Positions 36,788-45,017 of a stretch of DNA of 62,414 nucleotides are shown one piece after another. The stretch's first letter is position 1. Every line of letters begins with the position of its first letter. The notes below the pieces were generated by a model, which did not search any database, was not told the origin of the DNA, and was given only the letters and a program-made list of their open reading frames with translations. The DNA is from Leptolyngbyaceae cyanobacterium C42_A2020_001 (GTDB lineage Bacteria > Cyanobacteriota > Cyanobacteriia > Leptolyngbyales > Leptolyngbyaceae): positions 1-62,414 of the forward strand of contig JACYLN010000119.1 of NCBI GenBank assembly GCA_015272515.1, read 5' to 3'. A program made the position numbers and the translations under genes.

Positions 36788-38341
36788 CTAGCCATTCAGC
36801 AATGCTTCCACAAATTCGTAACTGGAGAAGGGACGTAGATCTTCTATCCCTTCTCCCGCGCCGATGAAGCGAATCGGTAAGCCCAGTTGTTGCACAACGG
36901 CAAGGGCAATGCCGCCTTTGGCGGTGCCATCCAGTTTGGTGAGCACGACACCGCTGAGTTTGGCGGATTCTGAAAACACCTGAGCCTGCCGCAAGCCATT
37001 TTGTCCCAGGGTGGAATCCAGAACGAGTAATGATTCGACGACGGCATCAGGAGCTTTTTTGTCGATAATGCGGCGTACTTTGCTCAACTCGTCCATCAGA
37101 TTCTTTTTGTTTTGCAAACGTCCGGCAGTATCCACAAGCAGCAAATCAACTCCCCTGGATTGAGCAGCGGCGATCGCGTCGAATACCACTGCTGCTGGGT
37201 CGGTGTTTTTGCCAGGGTTGGCGATGACTTCTACGTTGCTGCGGGCACCCCACACTTTTACCTGTTCAACTGCTGCTGCTCTAAACGTGTCAGCCGCTGC
37301 AATCAAGCAGTTGTAGCCAGATTTTTGGGCGATATGGGCAAGTTTGCCGATGGTGGTGGTTTTGCCTGCGCCGTTGACCCCCGTCATCAACCAAACGTTG
37401 AGCTTGTCTTTTTCGGGTGCGAAGGTGAGGTTGCCATATTCACCCAGGGGGCGATCGAGCATTTCGCGAATGATTTGTTTTAGGTAGGTAATGGCAGCAT
37501 CAGGAGGCAGAGTTTCGTCGCGCAATTTCTGTTGAAGGGAGTCGATAATGGCATCAGTCGCTTCAACCCCCACGTCTGCCTGAAGTAACGCGGCTTCAAT
37601 TTCCAGAACGGCATCTTGATTCAGCGGTCCTTGCCCAACGATCGCCCGCAGTTGGTTGACTAACCCACGACGAGTTTTATCCAGTCCCTGCCGCAGACGC
37701 TTCAGCCAGGTGATTTCTTCAATCGAGATTTGATCGGGGCGACGACCCTGTGCTGCCAAAACTTCTGCTGACCAGACGAAGCCTTCATCCAGGACAAAAT
37801 CGGGCAGGGGTGGAACGGTTTCGTCTGCCACGGGTGCAGGCTGCACTGGTTCGGGTTCCGGTTCGCCGATCGCCGTTTCCCGTAACTGCTCCAACCGCGC
37901 CTGCCGTTCGGCTTCGGCTGCTGCCCAGAAAGGGAGGGGTGTGGCGGGTTCTGGGGTGGCAGGTTCGGGGCTGGGAGCTTCTGCGATCGCAGCGGGTGCA
38001 TCCTCTGGAGGGATGGCAACATCTACGATTACTGGTTCGGCTGGCGTTTCAATGGGAGGCACTTCTGCAACGGTTTCAGCTACAGGTTCAGTTGCAGACT
38101 CAGCCGTTGGTTCAGATAGTGTGGAGTTAACTTCTGTTGTCTCAGCTGGAGCAGTTTCTTGCTGCCGTTTTTTAATGGTTTCGTAGGCAAGCTTTGCCCA
38201 GTTGAGATAATCTTCTGCCTTTTCAGCCTCGGCTGCTACTTCTGGAGATGCCTCTTCCGGCTGAGCTTGCTCGGTTTCTGCCGATTTATCTACTTCGGGT
38301 TTATCTTCGTCATAGCGGCGACGAAACCAATCAAACGTCAT
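36788..38341 (-). CDS. ftsY: Signal recognition particle receptor FtsY
   Basis: GTPase that docks SRP-ribosome complexes at the membrane. 517 residues: an acidic, Pro/Ala/Glu-rich A domain (1-185), then the N helical bundle from about 205 (LKRLRQGLDKTRRGLVNQLRAIVG) and the G domain. GVNGAGKTTTIGKLA at 321-335, ADTFRAAAVEQ, LLVDTAGRLQNKKNLM and VLTKLDGTAKGG are intact, and IGAGEGIEDLRPF is near the end. A good AGGAGG site precedes the ATG. It is 35 bases after nusB on the same strand. Confidence 0.98.
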   Translation of the reverse strand: MTFDWFRRRYDEDKPEVDKSAETEQAQPEEASPEVAAEAEKAEDYLNWAKLAYETIKKRQQETAPAETTEVNSTLSEPTAESATEPVAETVAEVPPIETPAEPVIVDVAIPPEDAPAAIAEAPSPEPATPEPATPLPFWAAAEAERQARLEQLRETAIGEPEPEPVQPAPVADETVPPLPDFVLDEGFVWSAEVLAAQGRRPDQISIEEITWLKRLRQGLDKTRRGLVNQLRAIVGQGPLNQDAVLEIEAALLQADVGVEATDAIIDSLQQKLRDETLPPDAAITYLKQIIREMLDRPLGEYGNLTFAPEKDKLNVWLMTGVNGAGKTTTIGKLAHIAQKSGYNCLIAAADTFRAAAVEQVKVWGARSNVEVIANPGKNTDPAAVVFDAIAAAQSRGVDLLLVDTAGRLQNKKNLMDELSKVRRIIDKKAPDAVVESLLVLDSTLGQNGLRQAQVFSESAKLSGVVLTKLDGTAKGGIALAVVQQLGLPIRFIGAGEGIEDLRPFSSYEFVEALLNG

Positions 38342-38376
38342 TGCCTTTGCCTCCTATCTCCTGATTCCCCTGGCTG

Positions 38377-39018
38377 TCAAGAATTCTTTTCTAACCCACT
38401 GGCTTCTGCCTTGACGCAATCCGTCACGCGACGCAATACGCCATTGATAAAGCGGTAGCCATCTTCACCGCTATAGCGCTTTGCCAATTCTACGGCTTCA
38501 TTTACGGCAACGCGATCGGGCACACCGAGATACAGCATTTCAGTGACGGCAATGCGTAAAATGTCGCGATCAATGACGGCTAAACGACCAAGTTGCCAAT
38601 CTACAAGTGCTCGTACAAGTAGTTGATCAATGTCCTTAGCGTTCTTTTTGAGGGTGCGAACGATTTCCATGGCGTAAGTTCTGACATCGCTCTGATTGGC
38701 CAACTGCACCATCTCCGGAATTTCGATCGCCAGCCCTAAACGGTTAATTGCCGTTTGCGCCAGGTCGATCGCCTCATTCACCATGCTCCGCGCACTTTCC
38801 ACATCCGTTGTGCGAGTTTGGCTACTAAGTAACCGATTGCTGCTTTGTTTCAGTTCTGCGGATGCAGTTTCCAGTGCTTCTTCTGCTTCAGTGGTCAAGG
38901 TTCGCACGGCTGCCACCACCACATTTTGCAGAGACTGGGTTTCTAAGTTTTCGGGAGTGGTAGGCAGTTGGCTAATGCTGAGTAGGGCGAGTTCACGAGC
39001 AATACGACGAGCTTGCAT
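38377..39018 (-). CDS. nusB: Transcription antitermination factor NusB
   Basis: 213 residues from ATG 39018; the longer frame adds 13 residues that do not fit the family start MQARRIARELALLS. Long cyanobacterial-type NusB with a helical insert (about 40-95) and the conserved C-terminal half: DIDQLLVRALVDWQLGRLAVIDRDILRIAVTEMLYLGVPDRVAVNEAVELAKRYSGEDGYRFINGVL. It binds boxA with S10 for rRNA antitermination. It sits between DUF502 and ftsY. Confidence 0.95.
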   Translation of the reverse strand: MQARRIARELALLSISQLPTTPENLETQSLQNVVVAAVRTLTTEAEEALETASAELKQSSNRLLSSQTRTTDVESARSMVNEAIDLAQTAINRLGLAIEIPEMVQLANQSDVRTYAMEIVRTLKKNAKDIDQLLVRALVDWQLGRLAVIDRDILRIAVTEMLYLGVPDRVAVNEAVELAKRYSGEDGYRFINGVLRRVTDCVKAEASGLEKNS

Positions 39019-39106
39019 GGCACCGATAGAGAAAAAACAAGGCTGGAGCGACAGCAAACTGCTAGCCCAGCCATCCTAAACTTACCAATATTTGGAGGAA
39101 GTGAAA

Positions 39107-39877
39107 CTAATCTTCTTCAAGCTCCATCGCCATCCTAACAGAGTCCGCATTGTTCAAGCCTGGCCGATTTTTGTCAACCAGTGGGTTGAGCGGACGACGG
39201 CTGGAAGGCGGTAACGATCCTGGAATAGTCACCTCAGGACTAACAATGCCCCCCGAAATAACTACCTTAAAGGCATCTTCAATTGGCATGGAGAGGTTAA
39301 TTACTTCAGCTTCGGGTACTATGGCGTACCAACCAGTGGTGGGATTGGGCGTAGTGGGGATGAACACACTCAACATGGGTTCCGAGAAATGCGACTGAAA
39401 CTCACCGCTGATGATGCCCGTGACAAAGCCTAGCGCCCAGATCCCAGGACGGGGATATTCCAGCAACACCACCCGCCGAAACCGATTCCCCGAATCTTTG
39501 AGTAAGGTTTCGAGTAATTGCTTTAGGGTTTTGTAAATGGAACCAGCTAATGGAATTGCCTGAAGTGTGCGCTCTCCAGTTTCGAGCAGCCAGCGTCCCG
39601 CAATATTCCGGGCCATCAGCCCAATCAGCAGGATGCAGGAGAGCGGAACGGCAAACCCTACAAGCAGGTTTAGCAAATTAACTAGAACTGGGTGCAATCC
39701 GTCAAAGGGATTGAGCTGATTGGGTACACGGGTGAGAAACCCGATGACCCACGTTGCGATCGTAATTGTTAACCAAATCGTTGTTGCTAGTGGAATCACG
39801 ACTAGCAACCCGGCGATCAAGTCGTTTTTCAAATCCTGCTTCAGGCGTTGCAGGAGGGTCAGCCCAGTTTCTTTCAT
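39107..39877 (-). CDS. DUF502 membrane protein
   Basis: 256 residues. Two membrane helices at about 18-40 and 68-90 are followed by a beta-rich domain: VVLLEYPRPGIWALGFVTG, then VFIPTTPNPTTGWYAIVPEAEVINLSMPIEDAFKVVISGGI, the DUF502 signature. The family occurs in plants as LCV-like proteins and in bacteria, with unknown function. The order DUF502-nusB-ftsY on one strand is seen in many cyanobacteria, suggesting a stable neighbourhood. Confidence 0.92.
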   Translation of the reverse strand: MKETGLTLLQRLKQDLKNDLIAGLLVVIPLATTIWLTITIATWVIGFLTRVPNQLNPFDGLHPVLVNLLNLLVGFAVPLSCILLIGLMARNIAGRWLLETGERTLQAIPLAGSIYKTLKQLLETLLKDSGNRFRRVVLLEYPRPGIWALGFVTGIISGEFQSHFSEPMLSVFIPTTPNPTTGWYAIVPEAEVINLSMPIEDAFKVVISGGIVSPEVTIPGSLPPSSRRPLNPLVDKNRPGLNNADSVRMAMELEED

Positions 39878-40086
39878 CAGTTGCAGTTAGTAGCCTTAAA
39901 GAAGCACAAACTATTCTTCTCTTAAGTATTGTAAACAAACACATGAATAAATGTTAACGCTACTGCCCTGTGTTTAGGCGTTGATTCATCTCATTTGAGT
40001 ATATTAGCGGCAGTTAGTATTGCAAATTACACTTTGCCTCAAATCGGCTTCATGCCGCATGGGCTGCCGATGCAGAGCGAAGGCAA

Positions 40087-40410
40087 CTATTTAATCGGAA
40101 TAAATGGCAGAAAGGTTTTGACGAATTTGCGAAGCTTCAATAGTCCAACGACACCTTTAACTTGCGAGGGAAGCTCTGAAGCGGGTTGATAGGTTGATTG
40201 TTGCTTGGTTTGCAGAACGGCATACTCGGCAGGTGTCATGGGTTTGCCGTCGATCGGCGATCGCGCATCCAAAATAATCTGGGTTCGCAACACTTCTTCT
40301 GGCATATCTTCTGCGGGTGGCAAGGCTAACGCCATCCCTACCGATGGCAGCAAAGCAATTGGAGAAAGCAACCCTGCTATTGTCGCCCGCCGAATTTGCA
40401 GTAGTTTCAT
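40087..40410 (-). CDS. Small exported protein of unknown function
   Basis: 107 residues from ATG 40410, which has GGAGG nine bases upstream; an earlier in-frame codon adds six residues. MKLLQIRRATIAGLLSPIALLPSVGMALA is a Sec-type signal with cleavage after ALA. The mature 78 residues contain PPAEDMPEEVLRTQIILDARSPIDGKPMTPAEYAVL, followed by a hydrophobic-basic end (LLKLRKFVKTFLPFIPIK). No named family, though the EDMPEEVLRTQI pattern seems characteristic. It is the third gene of a likely operon with the signal peptidase homologue and the small lipoprotein. Confidence 0.75.
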   Translation of the reverse strand: MKLLQIRRATIAGLLSPIALLPSVGMALALPPAEDMPEEVLRTQIILDARSPIDGKPMTPAEYAVLQTKQQSTYQPASELPSQVKGVVGLLKLRKFVKTFLPFIPIK

Positions 40411-40449
40411 GACTCTCTGCCTCCGCAATCGTGTTGGTGAAATTCTAGC

Positions 40450-40569
40450 CTATGACGATGTGGGGCTAGGGGAGGGGGCTGGTTGCGGCGGGTTAGCGCT
40501 GGGGGCGCAGGCACTTGCAACCACGGCGAGGCTGAGGGCGATCGCCCACACAATCCAGGTGCGGCTCAT
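40450..40569 (-). CDS. 39-residue predicted lipoprotein
   Basis: The reverse strand from ATG 40569 to a TAG at 40450 encodes 39 residues: a short N-terminus (MSRTWIVW), a hydrophobic run (AIALSLAVVASA) and then Cys21, making a lipobox V-A-S-A-C. The tail is rich in Pro, Ala and Ser (PPQPAPSPSPTSS). CAGGAG lies five bases before the ATG. Small Pro-rich lipoproteins with this plan are plausible cell-envelope anchors. It sits 28 bases after the lepB-like gene and 39 bases before the next one, all on the same strand. Confidence 0.75.
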   Translation of the reverse strand: MSRTWIVWAIALSLAVVASACAPSANPPQPAPSPSPTSS

Positions 40570-40597
40570 ATAGTCTCCTGACCACTATCATTCGCAA

Positions 40598-41170
40598 TTA
40601 AATTACTCCAGAACGGTCTGGAGGTAAGTACCGCCAGACGGCTTTTCCCATCATGTTTGCTCTGGGCACAAACCCCCAATAGTGGCTATCACAGCTATTG
40701 TTGCGGGAATCGCCGAGGACAAAATAAGAGTTTGCTGGCACAGATTGAGGTCCGTACTGATAATCGGGCTTTTCCAAAATATAGGATTCCTGGATGGGTT
40801 GCCCGTTGATCAGCACTTGTTGGTTGCGAATCTCAACCTTCTCCCCCGGTAACCCCACAATCCGTTTAATGTAAACGTTGTTGGTACGAGAGCTACTTTC
40901 TGTTGCGCCGCCACAAATGACCGATGCTTCTTCGGTTGCAATAAAGGTGACGACATCGCCACGTTGGGGATCGGTTGAGAGATAGGCCAATTTGTTGATT
41001 AAGATGCGATCGCCCACTTTGAGGGTTGGCTCCATTGCTTTGGAGGGGATGTATCGGGCTTCTAGCGCCAATCGTAGCGCCACAAACGCCGCAATACTCA
41101 AAATTCCTAAGCCTGCGGCAAGCCAGAGGAAAATATTAGGTTTTGCAGATGAAGAGTTGGATGGAGACAT
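40598..41170 (-). CDS. lepB: Signal peptidase I homologue lacking the catalytic Ser
   Basis: 190 residues with one N-terminal membrane anchor (about 12-32) and the S26 fold. Box B reads YIPSKAMEPT at 40-49, where the enzyme normally has Ser before Met; the residue here is Ala45 (codon at 41036-41038). Box D is intact: YIKRIVGLPGEKVEI with Lys102 as the general base, and box E is VLGDSRNNSCDSHYWGF. The preceding Ser43 is also present in active enzymes but is not their nucleophile. Either it is catalytically inactive or it uses another residue. It heads a likely operon with two small exported proteins. Confidence 0.92.
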   Translation of the reverse strand: MSPSNSSSAKPNIFLWLAAGLGILSIAAFVALRLALEARYIPSKAMEPTLKVGDRILINKLAYLSTDPQRGDVVTFIATEEASVICGGATESSSRTNNVYIKRIVGLPGEKVEIRNQQVLINGQPIQESYILEKPDYQYGPQSVPANSYFVLGDSRNNSCDSHYWGFVPRANMMGKAVWRYLPPDRSGVI

Positions 41171-41195
41171 ACAGGGGAGCGATCGCGATGCTTAC

Positions 41196-41225
41196 AAAAA
41201 CAGGCTAGCCGAATTGGTTAGCCTG
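41196..41225 (-). terminator. Rho-independent terminator of rpe
   Basis: On the reverse strand CAGGCTA and TAGCCTG form a 7-base stem with an 11-base loop, followed by TTTTT. It is between rpe and the lepB-like gene, so the latter probably has its own promoter. Confidence 0.8.
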
Positions 41226-41256
41226 CTTCTATTTTTTAATTGTTTGAAATGAAAAA

Positions 41257-41958
41257 CTACACGGCTGCGAGTTCTGGGCGCTTGCTGTTGCGAACTCCTT
41301 CGATCGCGGCTTTGTAATCCGGTGCGTTAAACACAGCAGACCCTGCGACGATCGCGTTAGCTCCGGCTTCTAGCACTTGCCAGGTGTTGTTTCCTTTCAA
41401 GCCCCCATCCACCTCGATCCAGGGATCTAACCCGCGCTCATCACAAATTTGGCGCAGCTTACGAATTTTGGGCAGCACACCTGGAATAAAGCTTTGACCG
41501 CCGAAGCCAGGGTTGACGCTCATGATCAGCACAATGTCACACAGTTCGAGTACATAGTCGATCAAATCCAGAGAACTGCCTGGATTTAGCACCACACCCG
41601 ACTTTTTACCCAGTTCTTTAATTTGTCCCAACACGCGATGAACGTGAGAGGTTGAACTAGATTCAGCATGAACCAGAATGTGATCAGCACCCGCTTTGGC
41701 GAAATCAGCCACATATTTCTCTGGTTCCACAATCATCAAGTGCACATCCAACGGTTTTTGGGTTACAGGGCGTAGCGCTTCCACCACCAGTGGACCAATG
41801 GTGATGTTGGGGACAAACCGCCCATCCATGACATCGACATGAATCCAATCTGCCCCGGCAGCATCCACGGCTCTTACTTCATCTCCGAGACGGCTAAAAT
41901 CGGCTGATAGGATGGAAGGGGCAACAACAATTGGTTTCTTCGATGGGGTCTGGCTCAT
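41257..41958 (-). CDS. rpe: Ribulose-phosphate 3-epimerase
   Basis: Interconverts ribulose 5-phosphate and xylulose 5-phosphate in the Calvin cycle and pentose phosphate pathway. 233 residues, TIM barrel. [16 protein letters not shown], the metal and catalytic region [19 protein letters not shown], and [25 protein letters not shown] and EVDGGL follow the family order. GGAGA lies upstream of the ATG. A terminator follows. Confidence 0.98.
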   Translation of the reverse strand: MSQTPSKKPIVVAPSILSADFSRLGDEVRAVDAAGADWIHVDVMDGRFVPNITIGPLVVEALRPVTQKPLDVHLMIVEPEKYVADFAKAGADHILVHAESSSTSHVHRVLGQIKELGKKSGVVLNPGSSLDLIDYVLELCDIVLIMSVNPGFGGQSFIPGVLPKIRKLRQICDERGLDPWIEVDGGLKGNNTWQVLEAGANAIVAGSAVFNAPDYKAAIEGVRNSKRPELAAV

Positions 41959-42334
41959 GGGGTGCGTGTCTCCTAACGGCTGATTGTAGTTATTTTAACA
42001 ATTTAACAAACTGTGACAAGTTTCTCAGATAACGGCTGTTGCCCGCTTCACCTCGATCCAAAGCTGTTTGCGATCGCAACTTTGCTTTAAACAGGCTCTC
42101 AAGGAGAAGTGCAAGCACCACCTGTCTGCTCTAGGAATAATTGCCTATATATGCAAGTTTATTAGAGAAATTGCCGGAATGTTGAAAAGTCCCGTGAAAA
42201 ATCGAAAACTTTGATCGAAAACTTTGTTAGATTCCCGTTATGTCATAGGTTGACGGGGCACCGCGATCGCGCCCTTCTGGCAAGTAAGGCTGAAGCCGAG
42301 TGACACAATGCAGCAATCACTGTAGGAGCGAAGA
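41959..42334. other. Intergenic region upstream of the subtilase gene
   Basis: 376 bases between divergent genes, with no coding frame supported. It contains the exact tandem pair ATCGAAAACTTTG at 42201-42226. TAGGAGCGAAGA before 42335 is the likely ribosome binding site of the next gene. Confidence 0.6.
42201..42226 (+). repeat. Exact 13-base tandem repeat
   Basis: ATCGAAAACTTTG occurs twice without a gap, 110 bases before the subtilase ATG. A slippage product or a pair of protein-binding sites. Confidence 0.7.
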
Positions 42335-44149
42335 ATGGGGGGTTACCAGCAATTGCATCTAAGTCGTTTTCTGATTTCCATCGGAATTGGGCTGATAGGA
42401 ATCAGTAGCCCCTGGGCGGCGATCGCCCAATCATCCAACCCGTTTCAACGTTCTGAAGCTGGGAAAACTTCGAGCAAACCGCTGCCGCCTAGCTCGATTG
42501 GCTCAACCGGGATCGATGCGTTGCGCCTGCATCAAGCACCCTACAACTTAACAGGGCGCAAAATTGCGATCGGGCAGGTAGAAATTGGTCGTCCAGGACA
42601 GTTTGGGATTGACAAAGCCGTTGCCCAAAACCGCTCCATGTTTCTGACTCGTGTGTTTTACCGCGATTCGCACGCTCGCACTAACACGAATGTAGACAGC
42701 CATGCCCAAAACGTTGCTAGCATCATGATCAGTGCCTCTAAAAGTGTGAAAGGGGTGGCACCGGGAGCACGACTATTTTCCTCCGCCGCTGGCACGCCCC
42801 GACGCTACGGACAGCCCGAAGAATGCTTGTCGGCGCAACATATTGCTATGCAAAACGGTGGTGATGTTCGGGCAATTAATTTCAGCTTTGGGGAATCGTT
42901 ACGCCACGATCCGCGCCCCAATCCTCTCCTGGATGGCAATGCTTTGTTAACCCAATGTTTGGACTGGTCGGCACGGGTGCATAACGTCTTGTACGTGGTG
43001 GCAGGAAACCAGGGGAAAGGTGGAATTTCAGTTCCAACGGACAATTACAACGGCATCAACGTCGCCTTTACGAATCGGATTCAGGGAGTCTTTGCCAGAG
43101 TTGATTTTGCCAATTTGGGCGATCCGGCATCGGGGGCGATTGAAGGGATGGAAAGCAATGTGGGACCGCGACGAGCGATCTCGCTGGTGGCACCGGGCAA
43201 CGAAATCTCGATGGTTAATCCTAATGGCACCATCACTACATCCAGCGGCACCAGTTTCGCGGCTCCCCACGTTACCGGAACCGTAGCGTTGTTGCAAGAA
43301 TACGGCGATCGCCAACTTCGGGTGCGTTGCAAAGGGGCAGGTTGTTCAGAACCCTGGACAGTGGCTGCACGACAATCCGAAGTGATGAAAGCGGTGTTGC
43401 TCAACTCTGCCGAAAAAATGAAAGACCCTGGTGACGGTCTAACTCTGGGCATGAGCCGCACCATTGTAGATAAAGTGAACCGCAACTGGCTGGAGTCTGA
43501 AGCCTATCGCGATCCCCAAATTCCGCTCAATATTCAAATGGGAGCCGGACAAATTAATGCCTTTCGCGCCTATCAACAGTTCAGCCCTGGACAGTGGAGT
43601 CCTGAGAAGTTGGTGCCTGCGATTGGGTGGGATTATCGGACGGTGGAAAGTGGTGGGGAGGGAAGGGAGATGGGGAAGGTGGAGGAGACTTTCAAAATTC
43701 AAGATTCAAAATTCGGTTCGGCTGACTCACCGGAAGCCAAAATTCAAAATTCTCTAACTCCCCAATCCCCAATCGGCAATCGCCAATCTCTGACTTATCG
43801 GGACTATGTGCTGGAAAAGCCGCTGAGGCAGGGTAGTTTTGTCTCGATTACGCTAACGTGGAATCGGTTAGTAGAACTGGTAGACACCAATCAGAACGGC
43901 GATTATGACCTGGGGGAAGAATTTCGCGATCGCGGCTTGAACAATCTCGACTTGTATCTGATGCGCGTGGACGATGACGACCCTCAGCAAAATGTGTCTG
44001 CTTCCATTAGTGATGTAGACAGCGTGGAGCACATTTTCGCCAAAGTTCCAGCAACGGGGCGTTACAAAATTCGGGTGCAGTTTCGCGATCGCATCAACAA
44101 TCCCGTTCAACCTTACGCCCTCGCCTGGTGGACAGTCCCAGTTAAATAA
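42335..44149 (+). CDS. Subtilisin-family (S8) serine peptidase, exported
   Basis: 604 residues with a signal peptide (about 1-31: hydrophobic FLISIGIGLIGISS, then AIAQ). The oxyanion region VVAGNQG, the His motif VDSHAQNVAS (His about 128) and the nucleophile motif SSGTSFAAPHVTG (Ser about 309) are clear. The position normally held by Asp in the first motif reads GQVEIG, so Glu may replace it. A C-terminal beta-sandwich domain ends with YKIRVQFRDRINNPVQPYALAWW. Residues about 439-489 are encoded by an inserted repeat (43651-43800), described separately. Likely secreted or cell-surface. Confidence 0.87.
   Translation: MGGYQQLHLSRFLISIGIGLIGISSPWAAIAQSSNPFQRSEAGKTSSKPLPPSSIGSTGIDALRLHQAPYNLTGRKIAIGQVEIGRPGQFGIDKAVAQNRSMFLTRVFYRDSHARTNTNVDSHAQNVASIMISASKSVKGVAPGARLFSSAAGTPRRYGQPEECLSAQHIAMQNGGDVRAINFSFGESLRHDPRPNPLLDGNALLTQCLDWSARVHNVLYVVAGNQGKGGISVPTDNYNGINVAFTNRIQGVFARVDFANLGDPASGAIEGMESNVGPRRAISLVAPGNEISMVNPNGTITTSSGTSFAAPHVTGTVALLQEYGDRQLRVRCKGAGCSEPWTVAARQSEVMKAVLLNSAEKMKDPGDGLTLGMSRTIVDKVNRNWLESEAYRDPQIPLNIQMGAGQINAFRAYQQFSPGQWSPEKLVPAIGWDYRTVESGGEGREMGKVEETFKIQDSKFGSADSPEAKIQNSLTPQSPIGNRQSLTYRDYVLEKPLRQGSFVSITLTWNRLVELVDTNQNGDYDLGEEFRDRGLNNLDLYLMRVDDDDPQQNVSASISDVDSVEHIFAKVPATGRYKIRVQFRDRINNPVQPYALAWWTVPVK
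43651..43800 (+). repeat. In-frame repeat insertion within the subtilase gene
   Basis: Low-complexity DNA unlike the flanking codons: a GGGGAGGGAAGG-type purine stretch, then two short copies around ATTCAAAATTC and ATTCAAAATTCTC, and a CCCCAATCCCCAATCGGC tail. It resembles intergenic repeats elsewhere in the window, and adds about 50 residues without breaking the frame. Confidence 0.65.
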
Positions 44150-44211
44150 TGTAGACGCAGACTTTTATAGTTGCTTTGCCTCTAAAACTGTGGGAATTCG
44201 ATGAGTGCTGA

Positions 44212-44328
44212 GTTTGACCCCTCTCTAAATCCCTTTCGTTTAGGAGAGGGACTGCAAATCTAAGACTTTCGTAGCTCCTCCCTTTCCGCGTCATAGAGGG
44301 AGGTTGGAAGGGAGAGGTCTGTCGGATT
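44212..44328. repeat. Imperfect inverted repeat element in a convergent gap
   Basis: Pyrimidine-rich GACCCCTCTCTAAATCCC at the left and GGGAGAGGTC at the right are roughly complementary. Inside are two smaller hairpins, CCTCTC/GAGAGG (44219-44256) and CCTCCCT/AGGGAGG (44278-44304). A small mobile-type or intergenic repeat; it lies between two convergent genes and may also end their transcripts. Confidence 0.55.
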
Positions 44329-44333
44329 CAACT

Positions 44334-44942
44334 CTAAAATCGATAGCCCACCCCCAACTGATATCGCAGCGGTGGGGTGTCTGTGCCCTTGTTACCAGAG
44401 AGCCACTTAGCATCGCCATACAGCACAATGCCCTTGCTGATTTCTGACTCCAGCCCAGTTGTCACCACAACGCCCGTGCGAGTTCCCAAAGGTGTAGTTT
44501 TGCGCGTTCCAGTGTCAACAACCGCAACGCCTGCCCCAGCATAAAGATTGGTGCTGCCGCCAATGGGAATGTCGTAGGTGACCATCGGCATAATCGCTTT
44601 GGCATTGTCTCCCAGATAAACCGAACCGCGAACCGAAAGCGGTGATGCGGGCAGATCATACCGTCCCTGAAACTGCGCTCCAACCGAGCCTGTTGCCGTC
44701 GGGGGAGTGGGATTGAATTCTGGCGTGATCCCGGTTGATTTCAACGCTTGATTCATCGCGGCATTGACTAGATGATCGGGGGTTGGCACTGGCGTGGAAC
44801 TGCTGTTTAGCAGATTCTTAATATCAACTGGAACACCTACATAGCTCCCCTTCAACCCGGTTTCAGCGATCGCATTCGTTGTCAAGACCAGTAACGCGAT
44901 CGTGGTCATTGGCAAACTGGTGACCCAGATGTTAAACCTCAT
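44334..44942 (-). CDS. Probable outer-membrane beta-barrel protein
   Basis: 202 residues. A signal peptide (MRFNIWVTSLPMTTIALLVLTTNAIA) is followed by GLKGSYVGVPVD and a region of alternating hydrophobic and hydrophilic residues. The pattern GSVGAQFQGRYDLPASPLSVRGSVYLGDN, TNLYAGAGVAVVD and YQLGVGYRF, with a terminal aromatic residue, suggests an eight-stranded barrel of OmpA/OmpX size. Exact family not recognised. The last residue Phe is typical of BAM-dependent folding. Confidence 0.75.
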   Translation of the reverse strand: MRFNIWVTSLPMTTIALLVLTTNAIAETGLKGSYVGVPVDIKNLLNSSSTPVPTPDHLVNAAMNQALKSTGITPEFNPTPPTATGSVGAQFQGRYDLPASPLSVRGSVYLGDNAKAIMPMVTYDIPIGGSTNLYAGAGVAVVDTGTRKTTPLGTRTGVVVTTGLESEISKGIVLYGDAKWLSGNKGTDTPPLRYQLGVGYRF

Positions 44943-45017
44943 TGCTCACTGAACCTCTTACAGGAATTGCTGGCAAATCCTTACACAAATAGAGCTGCAA
45001 CATCCGGGAATTTTTCT

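Noticed and set aside
40598-41170. Calling the lepB-like gene a pseudogene
   Set aside because: Only the nucleophile position is changed; the frame, membrane anchor and all other boxes are intact.
30873-42334. A defence, toxin-antitoxin or phage-derived island
   Set aside because: No nuclease-helicase, restriction, toxin or phage structural genes were found in the window; nearly all genes have housekeeping or envelope roles.
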